Shown: piece by piece, positions 1-8,009 of the stretch
Position numbering within the stretch: the first letter of the stretch is position 1
Layout of the letters: every line of letters begins with the position of its first letter
Source of the DNA: Mucilaginibacter sp. L294
GTDB taxonomy: Bacteria > Bacteroidota > Bacteroidia > Sphingobacteriales > Sphingobacteriaceae
Direction of reading: 5' to 3'
DNA: 64,000 nt
Assembly (NCBI RefSeq): GCF_001636615.1
Contig: NZ_LGEK01000003.1
Span: 1 to 64,000, forward strand
The notes under the pieces: generated by a model
Databases searched by the model: none
Seen by the model: only the letters and a program-made list of their open reading frames with translations
Told to the model about the DNA's origin: nothing
Program-made: the position numbers and the translations under genes

Positions 1-19
1 AGATGTGTATAAGAGACAG
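1..19. other. Probable untrimmed Nextera (Tn5 mosaic end) adapter
   Basis: The first 19 bases are identical to the Tn5 mosaic-end adapter used in Nextera libraries. Sitting exactly at base 1, this is almost certainly a library artefact and not genomic sequence; biological sequence begins about base 20. It shows that the window starts at a contig end. Confidence 0.9.
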
Positions 20-279
20 ATACATTATGATAAAGTAGCTATATATTCATTTTTGCTTATTAGTGTCCCAAAAAGGCCGGACTGAGGGCGAAAAAAGTCG
101 AATGAAAGTCGTTGTTTTGTTGTTATTTCCGCTAATGGTTCTTGTTCCATTTCCCAAAAAGTGGAACAAAATTGCGTTTTTCTTAAAGTGGTGTATGCGA
201 GAATTTTTAATAATTGCAGTTAAAGTTTTTGTTGAGATAGAAGTGTTTTTATAAAACGACAATGTTTTCATTATCAATA

Positions 280-306
280 TGTTCCATTTGTTCCGTTTGT
301 TCCATT
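280..306. repeat. Tandem 9-bp repeat TGTTCCRTT x3
   Basis: Three head-to-tail copies of TGTTCC(A/G)TT at 280, 289 and 298, in exact 9-bp register. The last two copies form the left arm of the adjoining 16-bp inverted repeat. Confidence 0.8.
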
Positions 307-328
307 TTGAAGTGGAACAAACGGAACA
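289..328 (-). terminator. 16-bp perfect hairpin after the alpha-galactosidase gene
   Basis: Arms 289-304 and 313-328 are perfectly complementary with an 8-nt loop. The hairpin lies about 20 nt past the alpha-galactosidase stop codon, where a 3' transcript hairpin would be expected. No clear T-run follows on the minus strand, so it may stabilise the 3' end or be a repeat element rather than a classical intrinsic terminator. Confidence 0.4.
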
Positions 329-348
329 GGGTATGCTGTGAACAGCTA

Positions 349-2553
349 TTAATTCACCGCATCCAACTGCAATACCACACTTGTATGATAACTGCTTATT
401 TCTGGGTTAATGCCAACAGCCATCAGGAAGTCGCCGGTATAAATCTGGTTATCTGCTAATACCGAACCCCTACCGGGGTATAGATTTGTCTCTTTAACCG
501 TATACCTTTTCTGCGGATCCAACCCCTTAAAACGGATCGGTGCTTTTGTGCCGGCACCATAGCGGTTATTCACCAGGTAGTTAAATACCACCGCTTTTGA
601 TCTGGCTTGGTTAACATACATCAACGCCGCGGCATCATTATCCCATGGGTTTTGCAGGCGGTACTGGTCGCCATGCCATATTACCTCTTTAAGGGTGTCG
701 TAGTTTTTTAACGCCTGCTGGCAAAAGGCGAGGTCTTTTTCATCTAATTTACCTACTACAATATCAAAGCCCATTTTCCCCATCATGGCAACATCAACCC
801 TGAATTTGATAGGTTGCTTACCCCAATCTGTAACGTGGTTTGAGCTTGCAATAGCCGGGAAGAAGTACGAATACTCCCATTGGATGAATATCCTTTCCAG
901 CGGGTCGGTGTTATCACTTGGCCAATATTCGGTAAAATATTTAAGCGCGCCGTAATCTACACGGCCGCCACCACCCGAGCAAAGCATCAGCGGTACTTTA
1001 GGATACTTGGCACGCACGCGGTCGAGCACTTTGTAAAGGCCCTTTACATAATCTACATAAAGATGCGACTGATCTTTTTTCAGATACTGCGAATGTGCGT
1101 TATAAATAACCGCGTTACAATCCCATTTAATATAAGCCAGATCGGGGTTCTTGGTGAACAGGTTATCAACTACGCCAAAAACAAAATCCTGCACCTTCGG
1201 ATTGGTCAGATCAAGCACCAGTTGGTTCCTGAAGTATTTTTCGGGGCGGTTAGCTTCTTTGATCACCCAATCCGGGTGCGCTTTGTACAGGTCGCTGGCC
1301 GGGTTCACCATTTCGGGCTCTATCCAGATACCGAACTTCACGCCATTCGCCTGCGCTTCTTTTACTAACGAGCTTATACCGTTTGGTAATTTCAGCTTGT
1401 TTTCCTGCCAATCGCCCAGGCCTGCGTTATCGCCGTTACGGGGATGGTTATTACCAAACCAGCCGTCGTCCAGCAAAAACATATCGGCACCCAGTTTTTT
1501 GGTGTCTTTTATAAGTTGTGCCAGTTTAGCTTCGTTAAAATCAAAATAAGTAGATTCCCAGTTGTTTAATAACGTTAGCCTTGAGCCATTGCCATCAACA
1601 ATTTTGTACTGGCGCGCCCAGCGGTGCAGCTGCCTGCTGGCATCACCACGGCCATGGTCAGAGTAGGTGTACACCAGTGCCGGTGTGGTAAACTCTTCGC
1701 CGGGTTTTAGGTGATATTCTGACGCGGCATTGTTAATACCCGCTATCAGCCTTAAGTTATCTGCCGGGTCGTACTCAAAATCTATCCGGAAATTGCCCGA
1801 CCACTCCAAAGACCCCAACAGCACTTTACCTTCGTCCTCGGTAGCAGGTTTGCCCATCGATATCATAAAGGTTGATGGTTCGTACAAATTGGCGCGTGTA
1901 CCCAGTTTGGTATCGATAGTTTTAATACCGTGGGTGAGTTTGCTTTCTTCAGGTTTCATTTCTGATGCCCAGTTACCATGGTATTGCTTTAACCAAAAGC
2001 CTTCTCCTTCTTTTTTAAAGTTTAGGTTGGCTGATGCGTACTTGTTAAGCGTTACCACCCCCTTTTCGTTATTGGTAATTACCGACCATTGCTCAGTAAC
2101 GTCTTCTTTAAAAAAGGTTTTATAATATAGCTTAACTTCAAATGGATAAGCCGGGTCCTTCAATGTTACGGCTAACAGGGAAACATTATCATCAACCTTG
2201 GTTATGGTATGGCTTACATATAGCAGATCGAGCGATTTGTTGCCATCAGCATGGGTAACGGTCAGTGCAGGTTCTGCCAGGTTAGCCGAACCCGATGGGG
2301 TGTAGGCATCATCTAATATCCCCGAATCATCATTTGGTTTGTATAGCCTTTTAATGGCCGCATACTCGGCGGTATTGCCCAACCTGGCACCAAAGTAAAC
2401 CATCTTCAGGTTTTTTTGGGCATCGGTTTGCAGTACAAGCGCATTGTGCAGCGTTTCTACCGGGATGGTCACTACCTGTGCCCTGGCAAATGAGCATACT
2501 ATAATGAGGCAAACTATCGCTAAAAATAAACGGCGGGTTCCTTTAAATCTCAT
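349..2553 (-). CDS. Secreted alpha-galactosidase, GH36 family
   Basis: Predicted 734-residue exported glycosidase removing terminal alpha-1,6-linked galactose from raffinose-type or galactomannan oligosaccharides (family knowledge). I chose the internal ATG at 2553, which gives a signal peptide (MRFKGTRRLFLAIVCLI to about residue 26, FARAQ cleavage); an upstream in-frame ATG at 2592 would add 13 residues and run into a terminator hairpin. An N-terminal beta-sandwich precedes a TIM barrel with LLDDGWFG, GIWIEPEMV, the nucleophile in YIKWDCN (Asp478) and the acid/base in WPSDNTDP (Asp547); both catalytic residues are present. It is a lone gene with a terminator-like hairpin and a LacI-type palindrome just upstream, suggesting sugar-responsive control. 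Melibiase versus other GH36 specificity cannot be decided here. Confidence 0.93.
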   Translation of the reverse strand: MRFKGTRRLFLAIVCLIIVCSFARAQVVTIPVETLHNALVLQTDAQKNLKMVYFGARLGNTAEYAAIKRLYKPNDDSGILDDAYTPSGSANLAEPALTVTHADGNKSLDLLYVSHTITKVDDNVSLLAVTLKDPAYPFEVKLYYKTFFKEDVTEQWSVITNNEKGVVTLNKYASANLNFKKEGEGFWLKQYHGNWASEMKPEESKLTHGIKTIDTKLGTRANLYEPSTFMISMGKPATEDEGKVLLGSLEWSGNFRIDFEYDPADNLRLIAGINNAASEYHLKPGEEFTTPALVYTYSDHGRGDASRQLHRWARQYKIVDGNGSRLTLLNNWESTYFDFNEAKLAQLIKDTKKLGADMFLLDDGWFGNNHPRNGDNAGLGDWQENKLKLPNGISSLVKEAQANGVKFGIWIEPEMVNPASDLYKAHPDWVIKEANRPEKYFRNQLVLDLTNPKVQDFVFGVVDNLFTKNPDLAYIKWDCNAVIYNAHSQYLKKDQSHLYVDYVKGLYKVLDRVRAKYPKVPLMLCSGGGGRVDYGALKYFTEYWPSDNTDPLERIFIQWEYSYFFPAIASSNHVTDWGKQPIKFRVDVAMMGKMGFDIVVGKLDEKDLAFCQQALKNYDTLKEVIWHGDQYRLQNPWDNDAAALMYVNQARSKAVVFNYLVNNRYGAGTKAPIRFKGLDPQKRYTVKETNLYPGRGSVLADNQIYTGDFLMAVGINPEISSYHTSVVLQLDAVN

Positions 2554-2589
2554 GGTTTGGTTATAAATGTATGGCAAACAATAATACGG

Positions 2590-2623
2590 CAAAAAAAAAC
2601 CCTTAACAAAATGCTAAGGGTTT
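2590..2623 (-). terminator. Intrinsic terminator/attenuator-like hairpin upstream of the alpha-galactosidase
   Basis: On the minus strand a 9-bp stem (AAACCCTTA/TAAGGGTTT, 9-nt loop) runs directly into an uninterrupted T-run. It ends about 37 nt before the start codon at 2553. No minus-strand gene lies upstream for it to terminate, because the next gene (2746) is divergent. It could be a leader attenuator or the end of a short unannotated RNA. Confidence 0.6.
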
Positions 2624-2637
2624 AATATTATTCAGAC

Positions 2638-2654
2638 ACAAGCGCTTACAATGA
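2638..2654. promoter_or_regulatory. LacI-type operator-like palindrome
   Basis: A perfect AAGCGCTT core (2640-2647) in the context ACAAGCGCTTACA has the central CG and A/T-flank layout typical of LacI/CcpA-family operators. It sits in the 192-bp divergent region between the alpha-galactosidase and DUF1684 genes, about 90 bp upstream of the former. No LacI-family gene is visible in the window, so the role is inferred. Confidence 0.35.
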
Positions 2655-2745
2655 TTCTACAAAACAACATTATAAACTGATTAGAACCACTTGCCCATTA
2701 TTAGCCAAGGTTTCATAAATTGCCGCATAATTTGAAGCAACCCTC

Positions 2746-3348
2746 ATGAAATTCCTTGTTATCATTTTAACTTTTATAACGATAAACGGCTATTCGCAAG
2801 GCTACAAAAGCCAGTTGGAAGCCCATCGAAAACAGTATAAGGCAGATTTCCTTACGGATAAAAACTCACCGCTAAAGGAAGCCGATCTGCAAAACTTGCA
2901 TTTTTATGATGCCGACAGCACCTACCGCATAAATGCCGAAGTAGAAATTTTGCCAAGCGAACCATCATTCATGATACCTACTTTTAATGGCGCCAGGCAG
3001 GAGTATGTACGTTATGCCCGTGTGAAATTTATATTAAATGGTAAACCGCTGCACTTAACTATTTATAGCAATACCTTACTGGCCAAACGCCCGGGCTTTG
3101 CCGATTACCTTTTTATGCCATTTACAGACCCAACCAACGATAACGAAACCTACGGAGGTGGCCGCTATCTTGATCTTAAAACTACTGATATAAAAAACGG
3201 CCATTTAGAAATTGACTTTAATAAAGCGTATAACCCTTATTGTGCCTATAGCGCTGGCTACCAGTGCCCTATGCCCCCTGCCGAAAATGACCTGGAAGTA
3301 AAGGTACAAGCCGGCGAGAAACAATACACCGGCGAAAAGAAGCATTAA
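2746..3348 (+). CDS. DUF1684 family exported protein
   Basis: 200 residues with a short signal peptide (MKFLVIILTFITINGYSQG). The remainder matches the DUF1684 pattern: a conserved YGGGRYLDL segment (about residue 146) and the C-terminal NPYCAYS...CPMPPAEN signature. The biochemical function of this family is not known to me. The gene is monocistronic, starts 192 bp from the divergent alpha-galactosidase and ends at a strong bidirectional terminator shared with the TPR protein on the other strand. Start chosen because it opens a clean signal peptide. Confidence 0.85.
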   Translation: MKFLVIILTFITINGYSQGYKSQLEAHRKQYKADFLTDKNSPLKEADLQNLHFYDADSTYRINAEVEILPSEPSFMIPTFNGARQEYVRYARVKFILNGKPLHLTIYSNTLLAKRPGFADYLFMPFTDPTNDNETYGGGRYLDLKTTDIKNGHLEIDFNKAYNPYCAYSAGYQCPMPPAENDLEVKVQAGEKQYTGEKKH

Positions 3349-3358
3349 CTTACAATGT

Positions 3359-3389
3359 AAAAAGCGTTAGCAAATTCCAACGCTTTTTT
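3359..3389. terminator. Bidirectional intrinsic terminator
   Basis: A 10-bp stem (AAAAAGCGTT at 3359-3368, AACGCTTTTT from 3379) with a 10-nt loop has A-runs on one side and T-runs on the other, so it can stop both the DUF1684 transcript (+) and the sigma/anti-sigma transcript (-). It fills most of the 43-bp gap between the two stop codons. Confidence 0.85.
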
Positions 3390-3391
3390 GG

Positions 3392-4120
3392 TTAAAGCTT
3401 CCCTTCCAGTTCTTTCGCTTTGGTGTAATTAGATGTACCTGGTGGCACATTTTTGAGCCATTTGCGGGCATTTACCTTATCGTTCTGTTTCACATAACTT
3501 AAAGCCATATAGTAAGCGGCATCATACTTAAATGCCGATTCGCCCTGGTAAAGTTGCTGCAAAATAGTGCGGGCTTTGGCTTCCTGCTTATCCTGTATCA
3601 ATGTAATGCCATAATAATAAGCTGCCATACTATTTTTAGGGTTAGCGGCATATTCTTTAGCCAGCAGTTTCTCGGCGGCTGTGTAATCCTTTTTATTGTA
3701 GTATGCGGCCGCTTTTTCTAAATTGGTTTGCATACCCTCGCCCCTCTCAGACACCGACATGCTGCTTGCCGTGCTATATTCATCATACAGGCTCTTTTTC
3801 CATGGGTTGAATACGATAAGCCCCAGGATAAGTACCGCCGCAATGGCCGAGATCCAGCGGGTGTATTGCTTGAATGATACTACTTTGGCTTCGGCTTTAA
3901 AATGCGTTTTGTTTAAGTTGCCAAGGGTTTGTTTTAAATTCTGCAGGTCGGCATCAGGCGCAAGCTTTGTTTTTAATGCAATATTTGCCTGCCGGTATTG
4001 CTCAACATATTCGCGCAGTTCGGCATCGCCCTGCATTTGCAGTTCAAAATCTTTTTGCTGCTGCAAATCCATTTCTCCATCTACATAATTTGATGCTTGT
4101 AGAATGCTATCGTTATTCAT
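3392..4120 (-). CDS. Membrane protein with anti-sigma-like N-terminus and periplasmic TPR domain
   Basis: 242 residues from the ATG at 4120, 11 nt after the sigma-factor stop codon; the longer open frame to 4252 overlaps the sigma gene and is not used. Residues 1-85 are charged and cytoplasmic and resemble the helical zinc-less anti-sigma modules of Bacteroidota. One membrane segment follows (about 89-105, WISAIAAVLILGLIVF), then two or three TPR-like helical repeats (about 130-235, e.g. AAAYYNKKDYTAAEKLL). By position and topology it is the likely regulator of the preceding ECF sigma factor, with the TPR part sensing a periplasmic partner. The anti-sigma role is inferred from context and shape. 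Confidence 0.8.
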   Translation of the reverse strand: MNNDSILQASNYVDGEMDLQQQKDFELQMQGDAELREYVEQYRQANIALKTKLAPDADLQNLKQTLGNLNKTHFKAEAKVVSFKQYTRWISAIAAVLILGLIVFNPWKKSLYDEYSTASSMSVSERGEGMQTNLEKAAAYYNKKDYTAAEKLLAKEYAANPKNSMAAYYYGITLIQDKQEAKARTILQQLYQGESAFKYDAAYYMALSYVKQNDKVNARKWLKNVPPGTSNYTKAKELEGKL

Positions 4121-4131
4121 CGCTGCTAATA

Positions 4132-4686
4132 TTAAGATTGAACCATTTTCACTAAAGATGCCATACACTCCGATTTCTTTTTGCGCAGGTACCCATAAGT
4201 AACACCCATAGCTTCGGCCACTTTTTCCTGTGCCTCGCCCTGCATGCTCCAACGGATAATTTCCTTACACTTTTCGCCCAGTTTCTCAAAAGCAGCCATA
4301 AACTTATTGTTCTGTTCTGTTTGGTGCTCCAGTTCTTCGGCAAGTGCAAAAGTATCCTCGCTGCTATCTAATACATCGTCGGGGTTATTTGTTACCTGTA
4401 TTAACGATCTTTTTTTTAATTCGTTAAGCCATTTGCGTTTGCATACTAAAAAAACAAAGGCATTAAAGGGGCAGGTGAGCTGCAGTCCCTTGTTTTTGGC
4501 CTGGTGATATATATCAATTAAGGCCTCCTGGAAGATATCGGCGGCATCATCCTCATTACCATTATTGAAACAGATATATGATTTTACCTGCCGGGCGCAG
4601 CTTTTGTATATCTCATCTATAAGCCCTGCATCATTATTTAATAAGGCCGTTACATAACGCTGATCGGGATGGGTTGCTTTTGCCAT
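4132..4686 (-). CDS. ECF-type RNA polymerase sigma factor
   Basis: 184 residues from the ATG at 4686 (MAKATHPDQRY); the ORF can be extended to 4815 but the added segment is low-complexity and Phe/Tyr-rich. Region 2 is visible as DEIYKSCARQVKSYI...EDDAADIFQEALIDIYHQ and region 4 as KLGEKCKEIIRWSMQG...VAEAMGVTYGYLRKKKSECMASL, a helix-turn-helix of the Bacteroidota ECF type. It is followed at 11 nt by the membrane TPR protein (probable anti-sigma) and diverges from the lipoprotein gene at 4852 across 165 bp. Its regulon may include the lipoprotein, PKD and CHAT genes to the right (inference). Confidence 0.88.
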   Translation of the reverse strand: MAKATHPDQRYVTALLNNDAGLIDEIYKSCARQVKSYICFNNGNEDDAADIFQEALIDIYHQAKNKGLQLTCPFNAFVFLVCKRKWLNELKKRSLIQVTNNPDDVLDSSEDTFALAEELEHQTEQNNKFMAAFEKLGEKCKEIIRWSMQGEAQEKVAEAMGVTYGYLRKKKSECMASLVKMVQS

Positions 4687-4851
4687 AAAATAGGTTGTGG
4701 GAAAGTACGAAAAATAATATTTAAAAAATATTTCAAAAAAGGGGGTAACAAATTTCAAGCGCTGCTGATATAGATGCAAACAACGATAAATCACGGCGTA
4801 ACGCTGAAAAGCCAAAACAGAGTAAGCGATAAAAAAATTAAAAGCACAACC

Positions 4852-5847
4852 ATGAAAAAGTTCAATTTAACCTCGGTATCAATTGCAGCAATATTGTTAT
4901 TAGCAGTAGCCTGCAAAAAAGACAACAACAATAACGGCCCGGTTAACCCCGATGCAAACGCACAGGAGTTTGTAGCAAGCAATGCGCCTAAAACACAAAC
5001 CATGCAAATTGATGCATCAAGCCTGCCGCAAAGTGTAACGCTAAAAGGTGGCACTAAGATCACCTTCCCTGTAGGGTCATTAACTATAGGCGGTGTAGCG
5101 GTAACCGGCACGGTTACAGTAGAAGCTGTTGAAGTATTAAAAAGAAGCGATGTATTATTTTACGGTAGCAATACTAACCACAGCAGCGGCGCCCCGCTTG
5201 CATCTGATGGTTTTATATATGTAAATGTTAAAGCAAACGGCACAAGCGTTGACAATATGATGCCTGTACCTATGCAAATTTCTATTCCGGCGAAACGAAG
5301 CGGTGTTACCCAACTTTGGGAGGGGGTCGACCAGGGTGGTAACCCGCTTGTAGCCGGAGCCGCGGCACAAATGGCCTGGGCAGCACCACGTAAAGGCGCT
5401 AACGGCCAGGGCGGCGGCAAAGAGGTTGCATCAGAAAACAGCACTTTCACCTTTAACTTTGGCACCACCGGCTGGATCAATACCGACGTATTCTACAGCT
5501 ACAGCAACCCGAAAACTACCGTAAATGTTGATCTGGTAGGTAACCCCGGCACACTATCATCATTCCACTCATACAGCGGCGAAACTTATGTTTACTTCTG
5601 TGCAAAAGGTAGCAACGTTGCCGCGCAATTGTATACCACAACAGGCCCAAACAGTGTTAAAAGCTATGATGATGTAATGCCGATAGGTGTTGAAGGCAAA
5701 TTCCTTACCTTTTCTATAAAAGATGGCAAATACTACTACGGCGAACTGGAAAGCACTATTACAGCCAACCAACATGTAACCCTAACCCTTACTGAAACCA
5801 GCGAAGCAGCGGTGCAGGCAGCTATAAGCAGCCTGGATAATTACTAA
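4852..5847 (+). CDS. Lipoprotein with ZU5-like beta domain
   Basis: 331 residues from the ATG at 4852, which yields a lipoprotein signal peptide with the lipobox LLAVACKK (Cys21); the longer frame from 4774 lacks a signal. After an Asn-rich linker, residues about 45-150 show alternating beta-strand sequence (VTLKGGTKITFPVGSLTIGG...VTGTVTVEAVEV) resembling ZU5-like modules of Bacteroidota surface lipoproteins; the C-terminal half is another beta-rich region without recognised motifs. It is probably outer-membrane anchored. It diverges from the sigma factor and ends at a strong hairpin, so it forms its own unit beside the PKD and CHAT genes. Function unknown. Confidence 0.75.
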   Translation: MKKFNLTSVSIAAILLLAVACKKDNNNNGPVNPDANAQEFVASNAPKTQTMQIDASSLPQSVTLKGGTKITFPVGSLTIGGVAVTGTVTVEAVEVLKRSDVLFYGSNTNHSSGAPLASDGFIYVNVKANGTSVDNMMPVPMQISIPAKRSGVTQLWEGVDQGGNPLVAGAAAQMAWAAPRKGANGQGGGKEVASENSTFTFNFGTTGWINTDVFYSYSNPKTTVNVDLVGNPGTLSSFHSYSGETYVYFCAKGSNVAAQLYTTTGPNSVKSYDDVMPIGVEGKFLTFSIKDGKYYYGELESTITANQHVTLTLTETSEAAVQAAISSLDNY

Positions 5848-5871
5848 TGCTACCTGTATTTTTTAATTAGT

Positions 5872-5900
5872 TAAGCGGCCCCGGGTTTCGGGGCCGCTTA
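5872..5900 (+). terminator. GC-rich intrinsic terminator
   Basis: A 12-bp perfect stem (5872-5883 with 5889-5900, 5-nt loop) lies 25 nt after the lipoprotein stop and is followed by TTATCATTTT. It separates the lipoprotein gene from the PKD/CHAT pair. Confidence 0.8.
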
Positions 5901-5961
5901 TTATCATTTTAAGTTTTTATATTTAGTTGTTTTTTACCTAACCAGTTGCCCCTGTCACACC

Positions 5962-7971
5962 ATGAGAAAGTTATTGTTACTTACCTTCATCTGCCTTGCT
6001 ACTAAACTGAGCGCGCAGGTTACCCCCCCGGCGGTAATGCCAACAGATACTATCCCCGCTGTTATTAATTATACGGATGACAATGGCACAGTAAAATTCA
6101 GTCTGCTGCTACGTGCGCTTAGGCCACTTGCAGGCGCCCCCTCACCCTTCTTTACTTATTTTTGGGAGTTTGGCGATGGCACCTTCAGCTTTGAAAAAGA
6201 CCCGGTGCATACTTATTTAGATACCGCCCTTACCTACAGCGCCAGGCTTTATGCCACCAATAATTATGACGATGGCAAACGCCCGCCAACCCGGCCAAAA
6301 AAGATCATCATTAAACGGTCAAAGGCAATGCTGGCATCGGTACCGGTGCCAAGCAATATGTTTCAGCCCGGCAGCAGTATCACCCTGAAAAATAATTGCC
6401 AGCCAAAGCCCGGCGATGATATGATGCTGGTATTAGGCTACCGCAACAAAGCGGGTAACCTGACCAATAACCTGGGTGGCACCATCGCTATTTTATATAA
6501 CGATAAGGAGTTCAGCAGCAACAACTTTGACCTGACCGAAACACGCACTTACCATGACGAGAAAACCGAAGACCTGCAAAAACTGAACGCCTTTGCCTAT
6601 TCGCCCGTTAAAAAAGCGAAAGACAATTTGTACTACGCATCTGTTAGCTCGGCTATTTCGCAAGCACAGGTAGATGACATCCTGGCCAAAGAGGCACTGG
6701 TGTTGAAAGAACAAACCAAAAACTTTAAAAGCAGTAAGGCCTGGCATTTTGAAAACCTGAAAGCCGGGCAGGAAAACTTTGTTTTTATGGATTTTAAAAC
6801 CACCCCTGAGATGATCAAAGACACCAACGCCATTGTGCGCCTGAGTGGTGTTTTCATCCCGGATGACCCGAAAATAGAGCGGGAGATATTTAGCGTTGAA
6901 TTACAGATAGTAGCCTCGCACGATCCTAATAAAATATCGTTACGCAAAACGCGGATGGATTACCGCTTTACCGGCAAACACCGCGAGTTAACCTATCGGG
7001 TAGATTTTCAAAACACTGGCAAAGGCCCTGCAAAAAAAGTAAATGTGGGTGTTAGTTTGTCGCCGGTATTTGATGCCAGCACCATCAAAGTAAGCCGCAC
7101 CAAACCCGAGGTAAAGAGCTGCGATAGCGCCTATGCTAATCAGAGCTGCCTCAAAGTGGTTCCGGGTACAGATAGTGTGAATTTTATTTTTAACAACATT
7201 TACCTGCCCGGCACGCAACAGGAAGGTGTACACGATGCCGACTCGACCAAGGGCTTTGTGGAATACAAGATAAAATTTAAGGAGAAACCAAAAAAATTGC
7301 CCATCTATACCCGGGCATCCATCATTTTTGATAAAAACGAACCGGTTGTTACCAACCGCGCAGCAGGCCGGTTTAAACCAGGGTTATCGCCGGCAATTAT
7401 ACTGGGTTATGGCTTCCCCCTACAAGCAAAGGGCAGCAATTACCTTACGCAAAAAAACATCACTATCGGTGCCAGCATAGCGCCTTATTCGCCTTACCGT
7501 AAGTATTTACAGGCCGAGATATACCTGAGCGATTTTAAGGAAGTATCCCAAACACGAACTGTAGCAGGCAATAGGGATACCACTATAGGTAAGTTACCAT
7601 ACATTATTAGCAGCCGTACGCGAACTACATCCACCAAAGTAACTACGTTAAATGTTGTGCCTGTATCCTTACGATATAGCTTTAATGATTACATAGGCGC
7701 GGGTGTGGGTGCACTGGTATCAATAGACCTGAACAGCACTTTTAAAAATAACATAAACTATGCGTTAAAGGGTGTAAATGGCGTTCCTGACGAAAACCTT
7801 GCTGTACTGGCCGACAGGTTTAAGAAAGTATTCTCGGACGCGAGGGCTTCTGTGTTTGCAGATGTTGTTGTGGGCAAGGTACGCGTGGGGCCGGCTATTG
7901 GGTTCAGGTATTTTTACGACCCAAAATCTTCAGTATCACACGCAAGCACCTATGTAACCTGGAAATTCTAA
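5962..7971 (+). CDS. PKD-domain envelope protein with a possible C-terminal barrel
   Basis: 669 residues with signal peptide (MRKLLLLTFICLATKLSAQ). Residues about 60-110 form a PKD module with the hallmark FWEFGDGTFS. The middle (about 315-465) holds the HDPNKISL and TYRVDFQNTGKGPAKKVNVGV signature of a Bacteroidota surface-protein repeat domain. The last 190 residues alternate hydrophobic strands with glycine (IILGYGFPLQ...RYFYDPKSSVSHASTYVTWKF) and end in an aromatic residue, which could be an outer-membrane barrel (inference). It lies 38 nt upstream of the TPR-CHAT gene on the same strand, so the two are probably co-transcribed. Confidence 0.75.
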   Translation: MRKLLLLTFICLATKLSAQVTPPAVMPTDTIPAVINYTDDNGTVKFSLLLRALRPLAGAPSPFFTYFWEFGDGTFSFEKDPVHTYLDTALTYSARLYATNNYDDGKRPPTRPKKIIIKRSKAMLASVPVPSNMFQPGSSITLKNNCQPKPGDDMMLVLGYRNKAGNLTNNLGGTIAILYNDKEFSSNNFDLTETRTYHDEKTEDLQKLNAFAYSPVKKAKDNLYYASVSSAISQAQVDDILAKEALVLKEQTKNFKSSKAWHFENLKAGQENFVFMDFKTTPEMIKDTNAIVRLSGVFIPDDPKIEREIFSVELQIVASHDPNKISLRKTRMDYRFTGKHRELTYRVDFQNTGKGPAKKVNVGVSLSPVFDASTIKVSRTKPEVKSCDSAYANQSCLKVVPGTDSVNFIFNNIYLPGTQQEGVHDADSTKGFVEYKIKFKEKPKKLPIYTRASIIFDKNEPVVTNRAAGRFKPGLSPAIILGYGFPLQAKGSNYLTQKNITIGASIAPYSPYRKYLQAEIYLSDFKEVSQTRTVAGNRDTTIGKLPYIISSRTRTTSTKVTTLNVVPVSLRYSFNDYIGAGVGALVSIDLNSTFKNNINYALKGVNGVPDENLAVLADRFKKVFSDARASVFADVVVGKVRVGPAIGFRYFYDPKSSVSHASTYVTWKF

Positions 7972-8009
7972 CTTAAAATAACCTATTTTAGTGGCACTAA
8001 CCATAACCT

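Larger units (their letters stand above)
20..348. other. Non-coding AT-rich stretch at contig start with GGAACA/TGTTCC repeats
   Basis: No convincing gene. Short open frames on both strands (63-254 and 47-277) have low-complexity translations and no family likeness. The notable content is a set of TGTTCC/GGAACA repeats: an 8-bp inverted repeat at 142-149/162-169, a 9-bp direct triplication at 280-306 and a 16-bp inverted repeat at 289-328. Confidence 0.6.

Noticed and set aside
63..254. Short plus-strand open frame at the contig start (and 47-277 on the minus strand)
   Set aside because: Low-complexity translations in AT-rich, repeat-bearing sequence beside an adapter; no family likeness.
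880..1549. Open frames on the plus strand inside the alpha-galactosidase gene
   Set aside because: Antisense shadows of a well-conserved GH36 coding region; Cys/His-rich compositions without domains.
4120..4252. Longer N-terminus for the TPR membrane protein
   Set aside because: It overlaps the sigma-factor coding sequence in another frame; the ATG at 4120 fits the usual anti-sigma opening and an 11-nt gap.
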